Below, in pieces: positions 33,076-45,370 of a stretch of 64,000 nucleotides of DNA. How positions within the stretch are numbered: the first letter of the stretch is position 1; each line of letters begins with the position of its first letter. Position numbers and translations under genes: made by a program. The notes under the pieces were generated by a model that was not told the origin of the DNA, ran no database searches, and saw nothing but the letters and a program-made list of their open reading frames with translations. Source of the DNA: Myrica gale (lineage: Eukaryota > Streptophyta > Magnoliopsida > Fagales > Myricaceae); NCBI GenBank assembly GCA_963930655.1, contig OZ005602.1, positions 23,139,840-23,203,839 of the forward strand. Direction: 5' to 3'.

Positions 33076-36000
33076 CTAGCTTTGGATTATAACTCCTGGA
33101 GTGCTAACTTCCATCTTCAGAGGCACATTGTCAATAATCTCTCCTGCTATGCCAAGGGTGGCAGAGGGCATCTGCTTTTCATAAGCAGAAAGATGGACTC
33201 CTAGAGCAGCCCTGCCAGAAGGATCAAGATTGTTTGACCATGAAGCATCCCAAGCAACAGCTGTAGCTGTGCTACAGGCTACACTTGCTCCACCTGGGAC
33301 ACTCAGCCTGGCTGAGTTCTGCAAGACCAAAGTAGTAAAGGAAGGGATGCATATCCAAGTTAGTTTTCAATGTCATCGACATATATAGATCACCGATGTC
33401 CACTGGCTAAAGATAAATTGGATTTAATCACCTGTGGGAAGAATCTTTCAAAAATTGTTCTGTAGTAGTATGCTTCTTTGGTGCTGGGAGTGTTATGTGG
33501 GAAAATGCGTGCAGCATTAAGCATCATCTTGTCTGTGACCTGAGGTCATAAGTTGACACAAAGCATTAGCCTTGGCAGTATATATCGCCATTGAGATTAC
33601 AATAGAAAATGAACTTTTTGATCGGGTTTAAGTTGCCAAATGAGAAGAGATTTAAAACATTAGTAAAGATAATTTAAAAAAAAAACAGAGCAGGTAATTC
33701 AGATGATTACATGCTGAGAAGCATGGGCTTTCAGGCCATCAATCCAGCTATACCCAACTCCATCACTGAACTGTTCTTTCTGTCTGTACAGAATGTGCTG
33801 CAGCGAGTAGATAGAGGAGATGTTAGTTATGATGTTACCCATTTGGATTGTTGGTGGAGAGATTTATTAAGTACCTTAGGCAGATAGGGATGCTCCTCAT
33901 CATCGAAGGCCTTCCTCAAAACCCATTTCTCAATGCGACCTTCGTCTCTTTTTATCTGAAATGGATTGAAAACATGTTAAACCCACTTGCCTAATTTCGG
34001 GAATTTTCGGGTGACAATATAATAACTAAGCAAACACCATTTTTCCAATGTCGATTCACGTACCAGTTTCCACTCGGGATCAATATCCATGGCCACATTG
34101 ATGAATTCTTTGTCTAAGAAGGGGACTCGCGCCTCCAAACCCCATGCAGATGTTGATTTATTAGCTCTAAGGCAATCATACTGATGGAGCGCCTTAATCT
34201 GCATACAAGGACAAAACTTTATATATCACCACTGTTCTCTCACGATACCAGCTCAAATATCAGCAAACTAGGTGCAGGAAGAGATAATAGGACCTTTCGG
34301 CACGTTTCCCGGTGGAACTCTTCTTTGTTGGGTGCCTTGTGGAAGTACAGATACCCACCAAAAATCTCATCAGACCCTTCACCAGATATCACCATCTTCA
34401 CTCCTAGTGATTTGATTTTACGTGCCATAAGAAACATAGGGGTGCTTGCTCTAATTGTCGTAACATCATATGTTTCAACATGGTAGATAACTTCTTCTAT
34501 GGCATCAATGCCGTCCTGTCACAATACAGAGGCAAACGCTTTATGTTTTTGGATACTCATGGAAGGAAGGCCTAATTTGTGAAGCTTAAAGTGCTAATTT
34601 TGTATAAATACCTGAACAGTGAAGTGAAATTCATGATGAACTGTGCCTAAATAATCTGCAACTTCTCTTGCAGCCTTCAGATCTGGTGAGCCCTGCTTAG
34701 CAGAAAGATTGGTTTGAGACTAAAAGAAGCCTCAAGGAGCTGCAGTATGAATATTGGTCATCATAAAATTTAAAAATCACCTCTAAGCCCACACAAAATG
34801 AGTGGAGCTGTGCTCCCCATTGCTTGGCAGCCTTTGTCCCAGCCAAGTGGCGAGCCGTGATAGAGGCAACCAATGATGAATCAAGGCCTCCGGACAGCAG
34901 AACACCGAAAGGCACATCGGTCATCAGCCTTTTGATCACAGCCTGCACATAATAAGGTTAGCATATGAGCCAACGTCACAGAACTTTCCCTTCATCTTTT
35001 ATGGAAAATAAATCTTGAACCCACTGATCAGGCTTCATGCGACTCTCATCCCGAACTTAAGTAAGCATTGGCGGATAACATTTTATGAAAGTGGAATTAA
35101 CTTTGACAACAACCAAAGTCTTATTAAAGTACTCGGAGTTTCCCCTCTTGGACTATAATTCATGAACCTCACATTTTCAAAAGCGCGTCTCAGCACAAGT
35201 GGATCATATGGGGCTGATGGAATAGCCTCTGAGAACCAAGGGGGGTTATACCAGCGCCTCATTCCGCCATTTTTGCTGGAGTACAAGTGACCAGGAGGAA
35301 AGGACTCGAAATGTTCGCAGTCATCGTTTAATCCTTTAATTTCCGACGATATCCAAATCGAGCCTGAATTAAAATATTGTAAGGTTAAGTTACTAGCAAC
35401 AAGTTCAATTGGAAATCATAGACAACATAAACAGTCGTGGTTGCACTCAAAAGCATGATCCTGGATACATTACCATCCTGGCCCCAGCCAATATAGAGGG
35501 AAGTGATGCCAATAGCATCACGGGCAACAATAAAGCTGTTGTCACGGGTATCCAGTAGCACAAAAGAGAACATTCCGTCCAACATGTCCACAAAGTCCTC
35601 TCCATGCTCCTCGTACTACAAATAGATTAAGGTTGTTACATCTTTCTTTCATATGATCAAAGTTTTTATACAAATTAGTAACAAAGATATGCTGATAAGG
35701 GTTACCCACCAGGTGGGCAATGACATCACAGTCGCTGCCGGTTCGAAACTTGTGATTCGGAAGACTCTTCCTCAGACCTTCATGGTTGTAAATCTCTCCA
35801 TTCACCTGATGTTCAGCGCAATTTTTTCAATCGATTTGGCAATTTTCGACAAAACGGCAGGAAAAAAATAACAGATAATCTAATTGCACGGCAATAATTT
35901 TAGCTACTCTGTCCTCCTCGTTATAAATGGCAACAAATCCTGAAGCTTTTGAAAATGAACGTTGGAAACAAGTTAAATGATTGAATATCAGTGTCATAAA

Positions 36001-37404
36001 TCTTTTAGGAACATGTCCTACCGTGACAACAATTGACTTGTCGTCGTTGAATAGAGGTTGATCACCAGAAGCGGGATCAATAATGGCTAGCCGCTGATGA
36101 GCCAGGTAACAATCCCCATGTTGGTAGATCCCACTCCAGTCAGGACCACGGTGCTTCAACCTGTTAACAAGCAAAATGGATCCATTTAAAATTGAAGTTC
36201 AACTGTTCCAGGTTCCGAGTACAGGGCAAACCATTTTTATCCAAGTCCAATCAAAGTACAGTGAGATGGACCCACATCCCACATGACTGACACGATAAAT
36301 CCTTATCTTACGATATATTAATCTTAATTATCCTCCAAATTCTAGGTAACGTTCGTTTTCACTATTTTCTCAGGATTCTAAGTATATTCACAAATCTACC
36401 ACCGAACATATTCAGAATTCAAACACAAACACCAATACATTTTACACAATCTCCAACAATTTTTAAATTTTTTATTCAACATAAATTTTCTCTCTATATT
36501 TTTTCACATAACTCTAATACTTTTTTATTAAACAATTACATCAAATCATTTCTCTCTCCACTTTTCACAAACACCAATAAAATACTATTCAACATAAAAA
36601 TTTACAACTTCTCTAAAATCCTACATTTTTACTCAAAACGAACATAACCTATTCATTTTCATTTTTCGCACAAGGGTCCCGGCCCCATAAAACACCAATG
36701 TTAACGGAGTGGAAGATTTGCTCCCTCAAAGCTTCCTCCGATGTATCAAACTCTTGTAGAGGATAACGTAAGAGAGGGGGACCAACATCTCACTATGGTC
36801 AGGTCCAGACATCGACAGGGAAGAAATATAGTCCCACACTACAGTAATGCTTTCTTTTTTCCTAAATCCACACTACAGTAAGTCATTCAGTAGGAATTGT
36901 AACGCCAACACTTTATCCACATCTTGGAATTTATGCAATAACTGGAGAACTTTTCGCCCGTAAATACAAATGTTTAACACAATATTATCGACGCACTGAA
37001 ATTGAAAATATCATAAGGAATCATGTAAAAGCTACGGAGCAGAATGACTACTCAAGAGCAAACAAAAACCTGCGTCAAAGAAAGAAAATGGTAATAACTT
37101 TCACATGAAAATAAAGTTCACATTTTTATTTGGATTGCTAATCAGCCTAAACCTCGAAGGAAGTTGGAAAAACCAACAACTTCTCTACCGTCCTATCTTT
37201 CTTATCTGATCATAAGAACCAAAGTAGAAATGGGATAAGGAAATGAAAAGCGACCAGATCAACGACCCAAAAGGGAAAACTAGGAGAGAGAGAGAGAGAG
37301 AGTGAGTGGAGGAATATAAATTGCCTGCGGGAAAGCTCAAGGACGCGGACCCTTTTGGCCTGAGAGTCATCAGAGCAACCAAGAACAGCGAGTATTCCAC
37401 ACAT
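33076..37404 (-). CDS. ASN: asparagine synthetase [glutamine-hydrolysing]
   Basis: The enzyme makes asparagine from aspartate, glutamine and ATP in the cytosol and is central to nitrogen transport. Thirteen exons (minus strand): 37404-37325, 36160-36022, 35805-35710, 35615-35474, 35363-35173, 34942-34781, 34692-34612, 34515-34294, 34198-34064, 33955-33875, 33797-33711, 33539-33432, 33318-33076. All phases match and give 588 residues, the usual plant length. The N-terminal glutaminase domain has MCGIL with nucleophile Cys2, [11 protein letters not shown] and NGEIYN (75-80). The synthetase domain has the ATP-pyrophosphatase loop SGGLDSS (233-239) and [12 protein letters not shown]. The start is fixed by Cys2. 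Intron 1 uses a GC donor (CGCAG|GCAATT). A TATA box lies upstream at 37605-37614. This is the working member of the tandem pair; intron 1 carries a MITE lacking in the dead copy. Confidence 0.96.
36344..36650. mobile_element. MITE in ASN intron 1
   Basis: A ~307-bp AT-rich element with imperfect terminal inverted repeats: AGGTAACGTTCGTTTT at the left, and the complement AGGTTATGTTCGTTTT at the right, both followed by ~TAGGATT/CAGGATT. The surrounding intron matches the pseudogene copy (gagatgga and aacaccaatgttaacggagt), but the pseudogene lacks this insert. A close relative lies at 58908-59199. Confidence 0.75.
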
Positions 37405-37604
37405 TTTGATCCAAAGAATACAAGAACCGAGTACAGGCTTCTGCTAATAAAGAAAATGGAACAGAGTCTAGTCTGCCTGCTTTCACCGCCCAAATGTGAA
37501 GACAAACAATATTCGGAAACGACCCAAAAGAAAGAAAGCTGGTATAGGAGGAAACACCACGTATTATGGTTGCAGGCGTAAGTTCACCGCATCGCAGGCC
37601 ACGT

Positions 37605-37614
37605 CTATTTATAG
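37605..37614 (-). promoter_or_regulatory. TATA box of the ASN gene
   Basis: The minus strand reads CTATAAATAG about 200 bp before the ATG. In the pseudogene copy the aligned site (21759-21768) reads CTATTAATAG, a weakened TATA box. Confidence 0.65.
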
Positions 37615-37723
37615 CGCAGGAGCTCGGAAAGCCATGGATAAAAACGACACCGTTTCGCCCTTCTCTCCTCCATTCGTTTAGGAGTTTCCTCCGGGACCAC
37701 CGCCCATATTGTCATCCTTCAAC

Positions 37724-37729
37724 CACGTG
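37724..37729 (-). promoter_or_regulatory. G-box (CACGTG) in the ASN promoter
   Basis: A perfect CACGTG core about 115 bp upstream of the TATA box. Plant ASN genes are known to respond to dark, sugar and bZIP factors that bind ACGT cores, so a regulatory role is plausible. The site lies beyond the duplicated block and has no counterpart upstream of the pseudogene. Confidence 0.45.
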
Positions 37730-39876
37730 TTGTGCAGTGATACGCTGTTCGCCGTGCGTTTTCTTATTGTTTTTCTCTCCGGTCTTCGAGCTGAAGTTTA
37801 TCCGTTTAAAAGTCTTACCTGCTGAGTCACCTCTTCTCTTCAATCTGACCGCAACCATCATAATTATTTTAGACAAATGAGTTTCCAGTTCCCACTAGTT
37901 TTTTCAACCATCTACGTGTCTGTAACTAGGATGGTGGGACCTCAGATTTTAGTCAGGCTTGTGACGTGGCTTCAATGGGCGACTTTTGGCCCATGCAAGT
38001 TGGGAAAAAACAATAGAGAAGACTATACAAGAACATTTTTTTCAATGTTTTTTTTAATGAAACAACATGATTAGTGATTGATAGAAGTTTGAAGATGTTA
38101 CTTTTAATACGAGCTTACATGGTCATCAGTTTTGGAAAGATAATCTGTGGGGACTTCACAGAAATGGGCAAATAAATTATAAATTTTGGGGCCTAAATCT
38201 TGACATTTCCAAATAATAATATAACTCATCCAAAAAAACATTGACGAGAGAGAAAAAAATTAATATTCTGAACTATTTTTATCCTGCTTTGTGGATTAAT
38301 ACACTCGGCTTATCCTATAGTTTGGTGCCTTAATTTTAAAATTAGATTTGATGTGCATTTTACTAGTTAAGAAAAATGGGTAGGAGAGATATGGACCATG
38401 AAATTTGGATATTGAAGTGTCCAATTTTTCTATAAATGAAACGATTTTGTTAGATTTCTTAATTATTTAGTGATTTGAATGAATATTTTATATTTATATA
38501 ATAAAAATAATAATAATTTAATAGAGAAAAAGATTATAATGTAAATATTTTATTATTTCAAAATTTTAGCACCCAAACATCATCTAATTTCCTAAATAAT
38601 GTCAGTACCAAAATCAGGTCAGAATTACATAGAAAGCAGAACAGAATTAGACAAACAATATTATGGGTTATGATCTCTATCACCAATTATTGAACCACTG
38701 CCATACAAATTCACAAATTATTGAACCACAAAAACAAAAAAAGGGCAACCTGTTTCCGCCTCCATCACCTCTTAATTAAGACTACTGCTCATCTAAAGCT
38801 AATGTTTTGTAGTTTACTCTTTTCCAATAAAATCTGCTGCACGTGACGTACTCCTTGTGGACCTGTGGTGATACCGAAGAAATTCGTTTTCTGTGACTTC
38901 AGATGAAAGAGACTGAGGAAAAGATATGGAAATTAACAGAAAACAAAGATGTTCGTCGTGGGTTCAACTTCTGCGGCTTTTAGATGGCACGTAGAGCCTT
39001 GTGGATCGATGTTCATAGATTATCAGCAGGATTAATTACTCTTTCTTAATATGTAAACGCCTTTTCGTTAAACTGATCACCCACTCTTAATACTTTTATA
39101 CTTGCACTGATATTTTTAAGGGGAAATTAATGCTACCAAACTAAAACGATGTTTCTCTTATATTTTCCCACCTGCTGAAGAACTTTACGAGGTACCCAAA
39201 TGCTTTTTTAGACGAACGGCTTCGGGTTTAGGCGCCTCGTCTTCGACTTTTGGTATACTGGAGAGTCATGTGCTTGGAATGTGAACTCTCATGTAGTGAT
39301 CAAAATGCGGGAAAACGCAGACTCTGCAGTACTAAAATATTTTTCTGCTGTTATATATATCTGGTAGCTAGCTATAGGAGATAACAGCGACCTGCAGAAT
39401 ACAAAAAAACGACGTGGCAGTATATACGATAAGATTCTTCGAAGGATCAGGATATTGCTGAGAGGTGCATGGTGGTTGCACATGGGTCGAGCATAATGGT
39501 TTGTTGGGGGCACTTAGAAATATATTAATTAAACTAAAAGGTTTGCTGAGCAATTAAAAATGAATATATTTAACATCATGTTTCATAAGCTATTTATATG
39601 AATCTTCTTCTCAATATAATAAACTGAAATAGGTTTTCACATCACTCCATTCTCACGTCATGAGACCAATCCAACGCTTGCATTTGCCTGATCTATCAAA
39701 ATAATTGAGTTATAACCTAACGGGAGAGGTTGGAAACGAATGGTTTAATAAGCACTTTGCTAATATGTAGATTTCTTACCCGTGAATCAGATAACGATTC
39801 GACACAAAATCATCAGTACATGGAAGTCACAAAGATAAGATTAAAAACTCATGATCAGGAGGAAAAGAAAATTTAA

Positions 39877-40077
39877 GGGTATGTTTGTTTTTTGTGAAAT
39901 TTTTAGGATTGGAAGTAATTTGAGAATTTTTAAGTAATGTTTGAGTTTTATTTGTATAGAAAGTGTTTATTTATATTGATATTTGTAAAAAAATATAATA
40001 ATATAAAATTGTATTAGTATTCTTATATATATATAATATTAAAAAGTTTAATAAAAATTTACAAAACAAACCTAACC
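39877..40077. mobile_element. MITE (foldback) element
   Basis: A ~200-bp AT-rich element with imperfect terminal inverted repeats GGGTATGTTTGTTTT and, on the opposite strand, GGTTAGGTTTGTTTT, followed on both sides by aaatttttA. A clean target duplication is not evident. Confidence 0.65.
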
Positions 40078-40718
40078 AAGATAATTTGCAGGCGAGAAGA
40101 ACCCTGACCCAGCAGCTTGGATCTGCTAGCTAGGGAATCTCGAGCGACTCTTTTTTTAATAGCAACTAAAGGAAAAGTAGAAGGGAAAAGACCATGATGG
40201 CAGAGAGAAAGACCTTATCTTGTCCATAGTTGTAGACAAAGTAGTAGGACCTGCAGAGATGGCACAGGCTAATTGGCTGGACGGCATCTCCAGACATCTA
40301 TATCTTTTATGTGTTAGTTTCGCTAAGCATGACAGAGGCAAAACATATCATGAGTACAAAATTATGGAGCTACTTTTTTGTTTTTGAGCGTGAAATTATT
40401 CTAGTAGTACTGTTTGCTGAAACACGAGGGTGACTAGATCAGCTGATCACACATTCATTGCAGACGTTGTCCGCGGCCCCTTCTTCTGACAGAATAGGAA
40501 GGTATACGCCAATGACTCAAGTGGCACCTCCTTGTTATAGGAGGGTGCTGATACGGGATTTGAATATCCCATCCCTCTTCTTTGACAGATAATGATCTGT
40601 ATTGTTTTAAAAAAAAAAGAATAGGAAGGTATAGGGCATGTTTGAGTCCCAATTAATTGGGCTTCCCAAACCTCAATATCCAAAATTTTCACCCTCAAAC
40701 ATACTCATAGTATGGGTG

Positions 40719-40937
40719 GGGCGTTTGTTTTTCAAAACAATCGGCAACCGAATAATTTAGAAATAATATTAAATAATTATAATAATATTTCTTTTTATAA
40801 ATAATTCTTTATTATTATAATATTTATTTTAAAAAAAATTCTTCACTTTTCACCGAATCCAATAAAATATCTTTACTTTTTCACAAAACTTAATACCAAT
40901 ATTTCCACAACTCTAAAATTTTCTAAAACAAACGCTT
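40719..40937. mobile_element. MITE (foldback) element
   Basis: Ends GGGCGTTTGTTTTTC and ...AAAACAAACGCTT are inverted repeats around AT-rich DNA containing aattcttcacttttcaccga-type words of the same family as the elements at 36.3 and 58.9 kb. Confidence 0.6.
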
Positions 40938-42228
40938 CATATATCATATATGATAGACTAATTAGCAAGTACCATTCCGATCTGTTCATAGAGTACTATT
41001 CTGTTTTGTCGAATCATTCGTGTTACTCGCGGGACTCGGGGTAGCTAGGGTAGATATCAACAACGCGGATGCATGCATACGTTGTACTGATCTTCGAAGA
41101 TATATATTTGTTTCTAAGGGACACATTTCTTTCCATTTGTACTATTTCATTACTAATCACACACTCACTGCAGGCTAGGCTAGCTAATTACGTACAGCTA
41201 GTCTTTCCTCCTCAATTATTGGAGCCTTCTTTTGGAGGGAATTTATCGGTTTAAGATTGTTCAATAGAAAAGTGAGAAGAATTTTTTTTACCTAGAAAAC
41301 TCGTTTCACGCTCGAAAGTACTCCAAAAGATACACCCGAGACGGTGACACGGTACCGTCCTGCACACCTAACTTTACAGATGAACTTTTTGATAAAAGTA
41401 CTATAAGAAACGAATATCACATGCACATGGATGGTTTTTTCCTGATGATCTGGGCCCGTTCGTTTTCGTTGAGATCTTTAATTTATGAAGGAAGGTACGT
41501 ACGTGGAAAACATATGTCGAATCTCACTAATTAAGCTAGCTAGCTAGTACAGTACGTACTTGATTAGATCATATGGGTGATGTGATTATTTAAGCCTTCA
41601 ATTCTGGCCTACCAACTCTAATTAACTTGTTCTGAGAAACAAGACTTTGGATTTGTAATCCATTGGGCGCACGGCTTCAAAGTCTTTAATTATGCAATTA
41701 GGTTTATATGTTTCTTTTCGCATTATTAATATGTTATATGCAGACGTACTGCATGTGATCATGTGCATCGGAGCAAGTTGATTAATTCCGAAAAATAATC
41801 CGTAATTGGTGCGCTTAAGTAATTATAATAATACTTACATATATAGATCTAGCCTTAAATAGGCATGTTTTACAGGTGCATATATGTTTTACTTCTAAGT
41901 TTTGCTTTTCTTATTCCTAATTACTTTATTGGGTTTAGCAGAAACTATATACATATATTCTCAAGATTAATCTAGTCTAATTAACCCACAATTATAGTTC
42001 TAAATTATATTAAAATCTCTCAATGTCGACATGTACGTGGTTCTTACAAGCAATAATATGCTATAATATACTCCTTAATTATGGCAGGGAAAACCAATTG
42101 CTTATGTCCCAGTTGTTGACTTTATTTCCTATAAACCTCAAGCCATTTGTAAGCTAGCACCAGATGTCTTGGAGGGATCGAATCAATCTTCTGTCACCAT
42201 GACTTGTTCAAAGCATAATCTAATTCTG

Positions 42229-42326
42229 GTAAATGAATTCTGTCAATGACAGTAGGCTGCAGAAGAATAGTAAATGAATTCTGGCAATGACAGTGGGCTG
42301 CACAAGAATGGTAAATGAATTCTGGC
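42229..42326. repeat. 41-bp tandem repeat, ~2.4 copies
   Basis: Units start at 42229, 42270 and 42311 with gtaaatgaattctg(g/t)caa; the first two units share gacagt(a/g)ggctgca. Non-coding. Confidence 0.88.
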
Positions 42327-43055
42327 AACAAACATATGATTGCACGAGGATGCATCCGACTTCATGTAAACATGTCATGTTGTGTTGGGACTTTTTTCAC
42401 CTTCTGCAATTATATGGCCAAGATTGGTAGAGATGTTTCTGGACGTTGGATTTTAGTCCTCTCTAAGAATGATTCTCTCTTTCCTTGATGTCCTCCTTAT
42501 TTAAAAGAAGGAAAAAAATGTAAATAATAGCAGAATAGAGACCCCTCTCCGATTTCCATCCAAAAGAGAGAGATATCCCACATGGCATCCGTCCATCCTA
42601 TGTAGAACTTGATCACCACATTAGAAGCTAAACAAATTGAAAAAAAAAACCACCATCTCTGTACAAATAATAATTGAAAAGCAACATTAAAATTTCTTTC
42701 ATACCTCCGAAAAAAAAGCTTTATGTATTTCAATGCATGACCTCGGATCCTCGTCAACCAGTTAACATGTTATGAAATTGTGCCGTCGGATTTGAGTATA
42801 CCCCATATGAAGCATTACATCATTCGAAAATCTAACCTTAGAGCAAGGTGTCGTTTTATCATCTAAACTGGATAGTTCCTCAAAATTTCGTCAGAAACAT
42901 TTAAATCCCTCCTCCCTTTTTTGAAGAGGATAGTTATCCAGAGATAATAGGAACAAGCTATCACAGATAGTGATGGACTAATTCTGAATTAGAAGAGAGT
43001 CATGGAACAACTACTGAAACCACATCCCCTGTTTTTCGATTGAGCTTTGAAAGAA

Positions 43056-43680
43056 TCAGAGAGACTTGCTCTTGAAAAGTTTGTAGAAGTCAGGATCAGT
43101 CTCATAGAAGACATCTTCTGCATCATTGACATAATGGTCTTCTCTGAAGCTACTCACTAGATTCTTGATCAAGTGCGATGGAATAGGCCCAGATTTCTTT
43201 GGCTCTCGATTGTATTTTCCAAGCACTGGTTTAGCAGCCTTAGTCTACAGAGTAAGTAGAGTCATTAGAAATCACTCTTACTGAGATGGATGTAACTATG
43301 AATTTACTTAGTCAATGCTATCTGCAAGAGTGTTTGAGAAATACCGCTTCCACTAGGTGATAGTGTGGGATCTGAGGGAAGAGATGAAGTATAACATGGA
43401 TGCCAATATCATGGTGGATGTTATTAGACAGTCCATAATCACGATCAACCGTGGAAAGCCCTCCCCTAAGATAACTCAATTCCTGTCACAGTACAAAGAT
43501 AAAGGGCAATGGAGCTTTTGGAATTAGACAACTCTGCTTAAAATGCTTCAAACATCCTCTGGAGGTGGGGTGATTTAAGTATCTCTGTGTTAAAATGTTC
43601 CTTCCACGGTACCAAGGAAGCTTCTGCTCATAACCATGGTGGTGTAAGTAGGTCACAAAGTCCAGCCACACGACGAAAAT
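43056..43680 (-). pseudogene. omega-3 fatty-acid desaturase pseudogene (3' fragment)
   Basis: Three C-terminal exons of an ER-type FAD3-like desaturase are readable: 43680-~43604 ([25 protein letters not shown]), 43482-43345 (138 nt: [15 protein letters not shown]) and 43244-43056 ([11 protein letters not shown], ending FKSKSL-stop). Normally this enzyme adds the third double bond to linoleate, using three His boxes that hold two irons. Here the third box, HVIHH in the family, reads HVILH; EWSYL reads ELSYL; and the exon after PWYRG is followed by GA rather than a GT donor. The first two His boxes and the N-terminal exons are not found upstream. It is therefore a truncated, inactive copy. Confidence 0.85.
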
Positions 43681-45370
43681 CTGTGAATAATGGTGGTTAG
43701 GAATAAGTGCAGCAGGATGAAAGCAGTTGGATTTTACAGAATATAATTGGGCTGATAGATATAGACCACTCACATTTACCAGAATTAATTAGATTATATA
43801 TGATCAGTATCCCATAAGCTTTGAACAAGTCCAAAATGATAGATATAGACCCCCCACACTCAAATCCAGTTCCTTAATCTTAGGTCATGGACCACCCTAT
43901 ACTAAAAGCCAAGACTGCAATATGAAAGTGACAAAACTAAGAGATAGACCATATCCTTCGTCTTTAAGTCAAAATTCAATATAATTTTGATAAATACATT
44001 TTGCATTCTCAACTATTATTTTTACCACATTATATTCACAGAATATTAATTTTAGACACTTAAAAATTAATCTAATTGATGAAAGAAATTAGTTGGTATA
44101 AAAAAATATTCAGTTTATCTAACAAATAACAATGATCATGTTCAGCCAAGAAAAAAAAACAATGATCATGTTCTCTATAATATTTATAACTGCATTGGCA
44201 TCAAAATACGTGCTAGTCACGTGACCATAAAAAATCCAATGCACTTACGTGGTGTTCTTTCTCCCCGAAATTTCGGGGTGTGAAAATTTCTAGCAAAACA
44301 AACATACTCTAAAATTTCCAACTTTTACACATATACTGATATACACTTCACTTTTTACAAACCCCAATAAATCTCAATAAAGTAAATATTTTCCGAAATT
44401 TTGGCACAAACGAAAGCCTTTTTTTTGGCATAATTAAGGGGCAAAAGAAAGCCCCATAATTAGCTCAGTCTAGCACACATGCACTATCTTATCGCAATGT
44501 TGATTAGGACAAAGATGATGTGAACAGCAGGAGACGCGATAATTGTGTGACCGTGAGATGCTTCTGGAATGCGCAGCTATCGTTGGCAGCACGACGTTCC
44601 TCTTGCTTTTGGGGGAGATTGAAAATGAGACCAACAGTTTGTTTTTTTCTTCTGCAGACAACAAACCGAGGAAAGGGTTGATATATATTGCATCACCGTT
44701 TCCCTGGTTAGCTACCAGTGTTCCGAGTAGAAAAATAATAAGATAAATCTACTTTTTCACCCATTAATTATTAAATTTTTAATACATTACACTCTTCAAC
44801 TATTAATATTGTATACTTCACCTCTAAACTATCTAATTTTATTATTAGATAATTTGCATCCTGTGTCTGTCTTGAAAGTAATACTTTCAATAACTTAATG
44901 AATTAATAATAATAATATCTAAAAATGAAAAAAAAAATATTTTCCCATGAATAATTTATTTTTTTTAGTAGGTAAGCTCCAATAGAATGGCTATGGTCTA
45001 ATAGTGCCAACCGCTATCATGCATGGCGTGCGGCGACACGATGGAGTTGCGTGTGTAGCAACCGGTATTTGACACGGAACTCCACCGATTTTCAAACCCT
45101 TATCGCCGTTATCGATAACTCTCTAATGATTCTGAAAAGGATATTTAGCTTCTTGAATTGTCATCTATGAATCCGGCCGCGTGGCCAGATTAGGATATTG
45201 GACCAGAGGAGTGGTGAATTTCTAAACTTCTTTAATGCAATGTGAATGGTGAGTGGTGAACCCGGCCTTTTATCTCCGCATAATTGTAGAAACCACAATT
45301 TTTAATATTATCTATATTAATTATATTTTATATGAGTTCTACAATGCGTGTTATATTTTTTTTTTTCTCT
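43681..45370. other. gene-free spacer
   Basis: AT-rich. A MITE-like foldback lies at ~44258-44415 (ccccgaaatttcgggg near its start, ttccgaaattttggcacaaacgaaag at its end). Around 44750-44870 there are words like cattacactcttcaactatta that resemble the degenerate repeats at 57.9 kb. No gene seen. Confidence 0.5.
44258..44415. mobile_element. MITE-like foldback
   Basis: Short AT-rich element with related inverted ends (tctccccgaaatttcgg and ccgaaattttggcacaaacg on the other side) and the family words acaaaccccaataaa. Ends are approximate. Confidence 0.45.

Larger units (their letters stand above)
21817..37650. repeat. tandem duplication, block 2 (TBL pseudogene + working ASN)
   Basis: The second copy of the unit described at 14788-21810, expanded by nested insertions (copia, AT-rich insert, gypsy fragment, LTR-like segment, MITE). 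Similarity to block 1 is clear at 21817-22076, 27509-27560, 27915-27995 and 32233-37650 and is lost past ~37650. Confidence 0.85.
37651..43055. other. gene-free spacer between ASN and the desaturase pseudogene
   Basis: No ORF with recognisable product on either strand. The first part is the ASN promoter. The rest is AT-rich and holds two MITE-like foldbacks (39877-40077, 40719-40937), a shorter one at ~40636-40705, runs of gctagctagctag near 41538, and a 41-bp tandem repeat at 42229-42326. Confidence 0.55.

Noticed and set aside
37306..37880. Plus-strand open frames upstream of ASN
   Set aside because: They overlap ASN exon 1, its 5' leader and promoter on the other strand and resemble nothing known.
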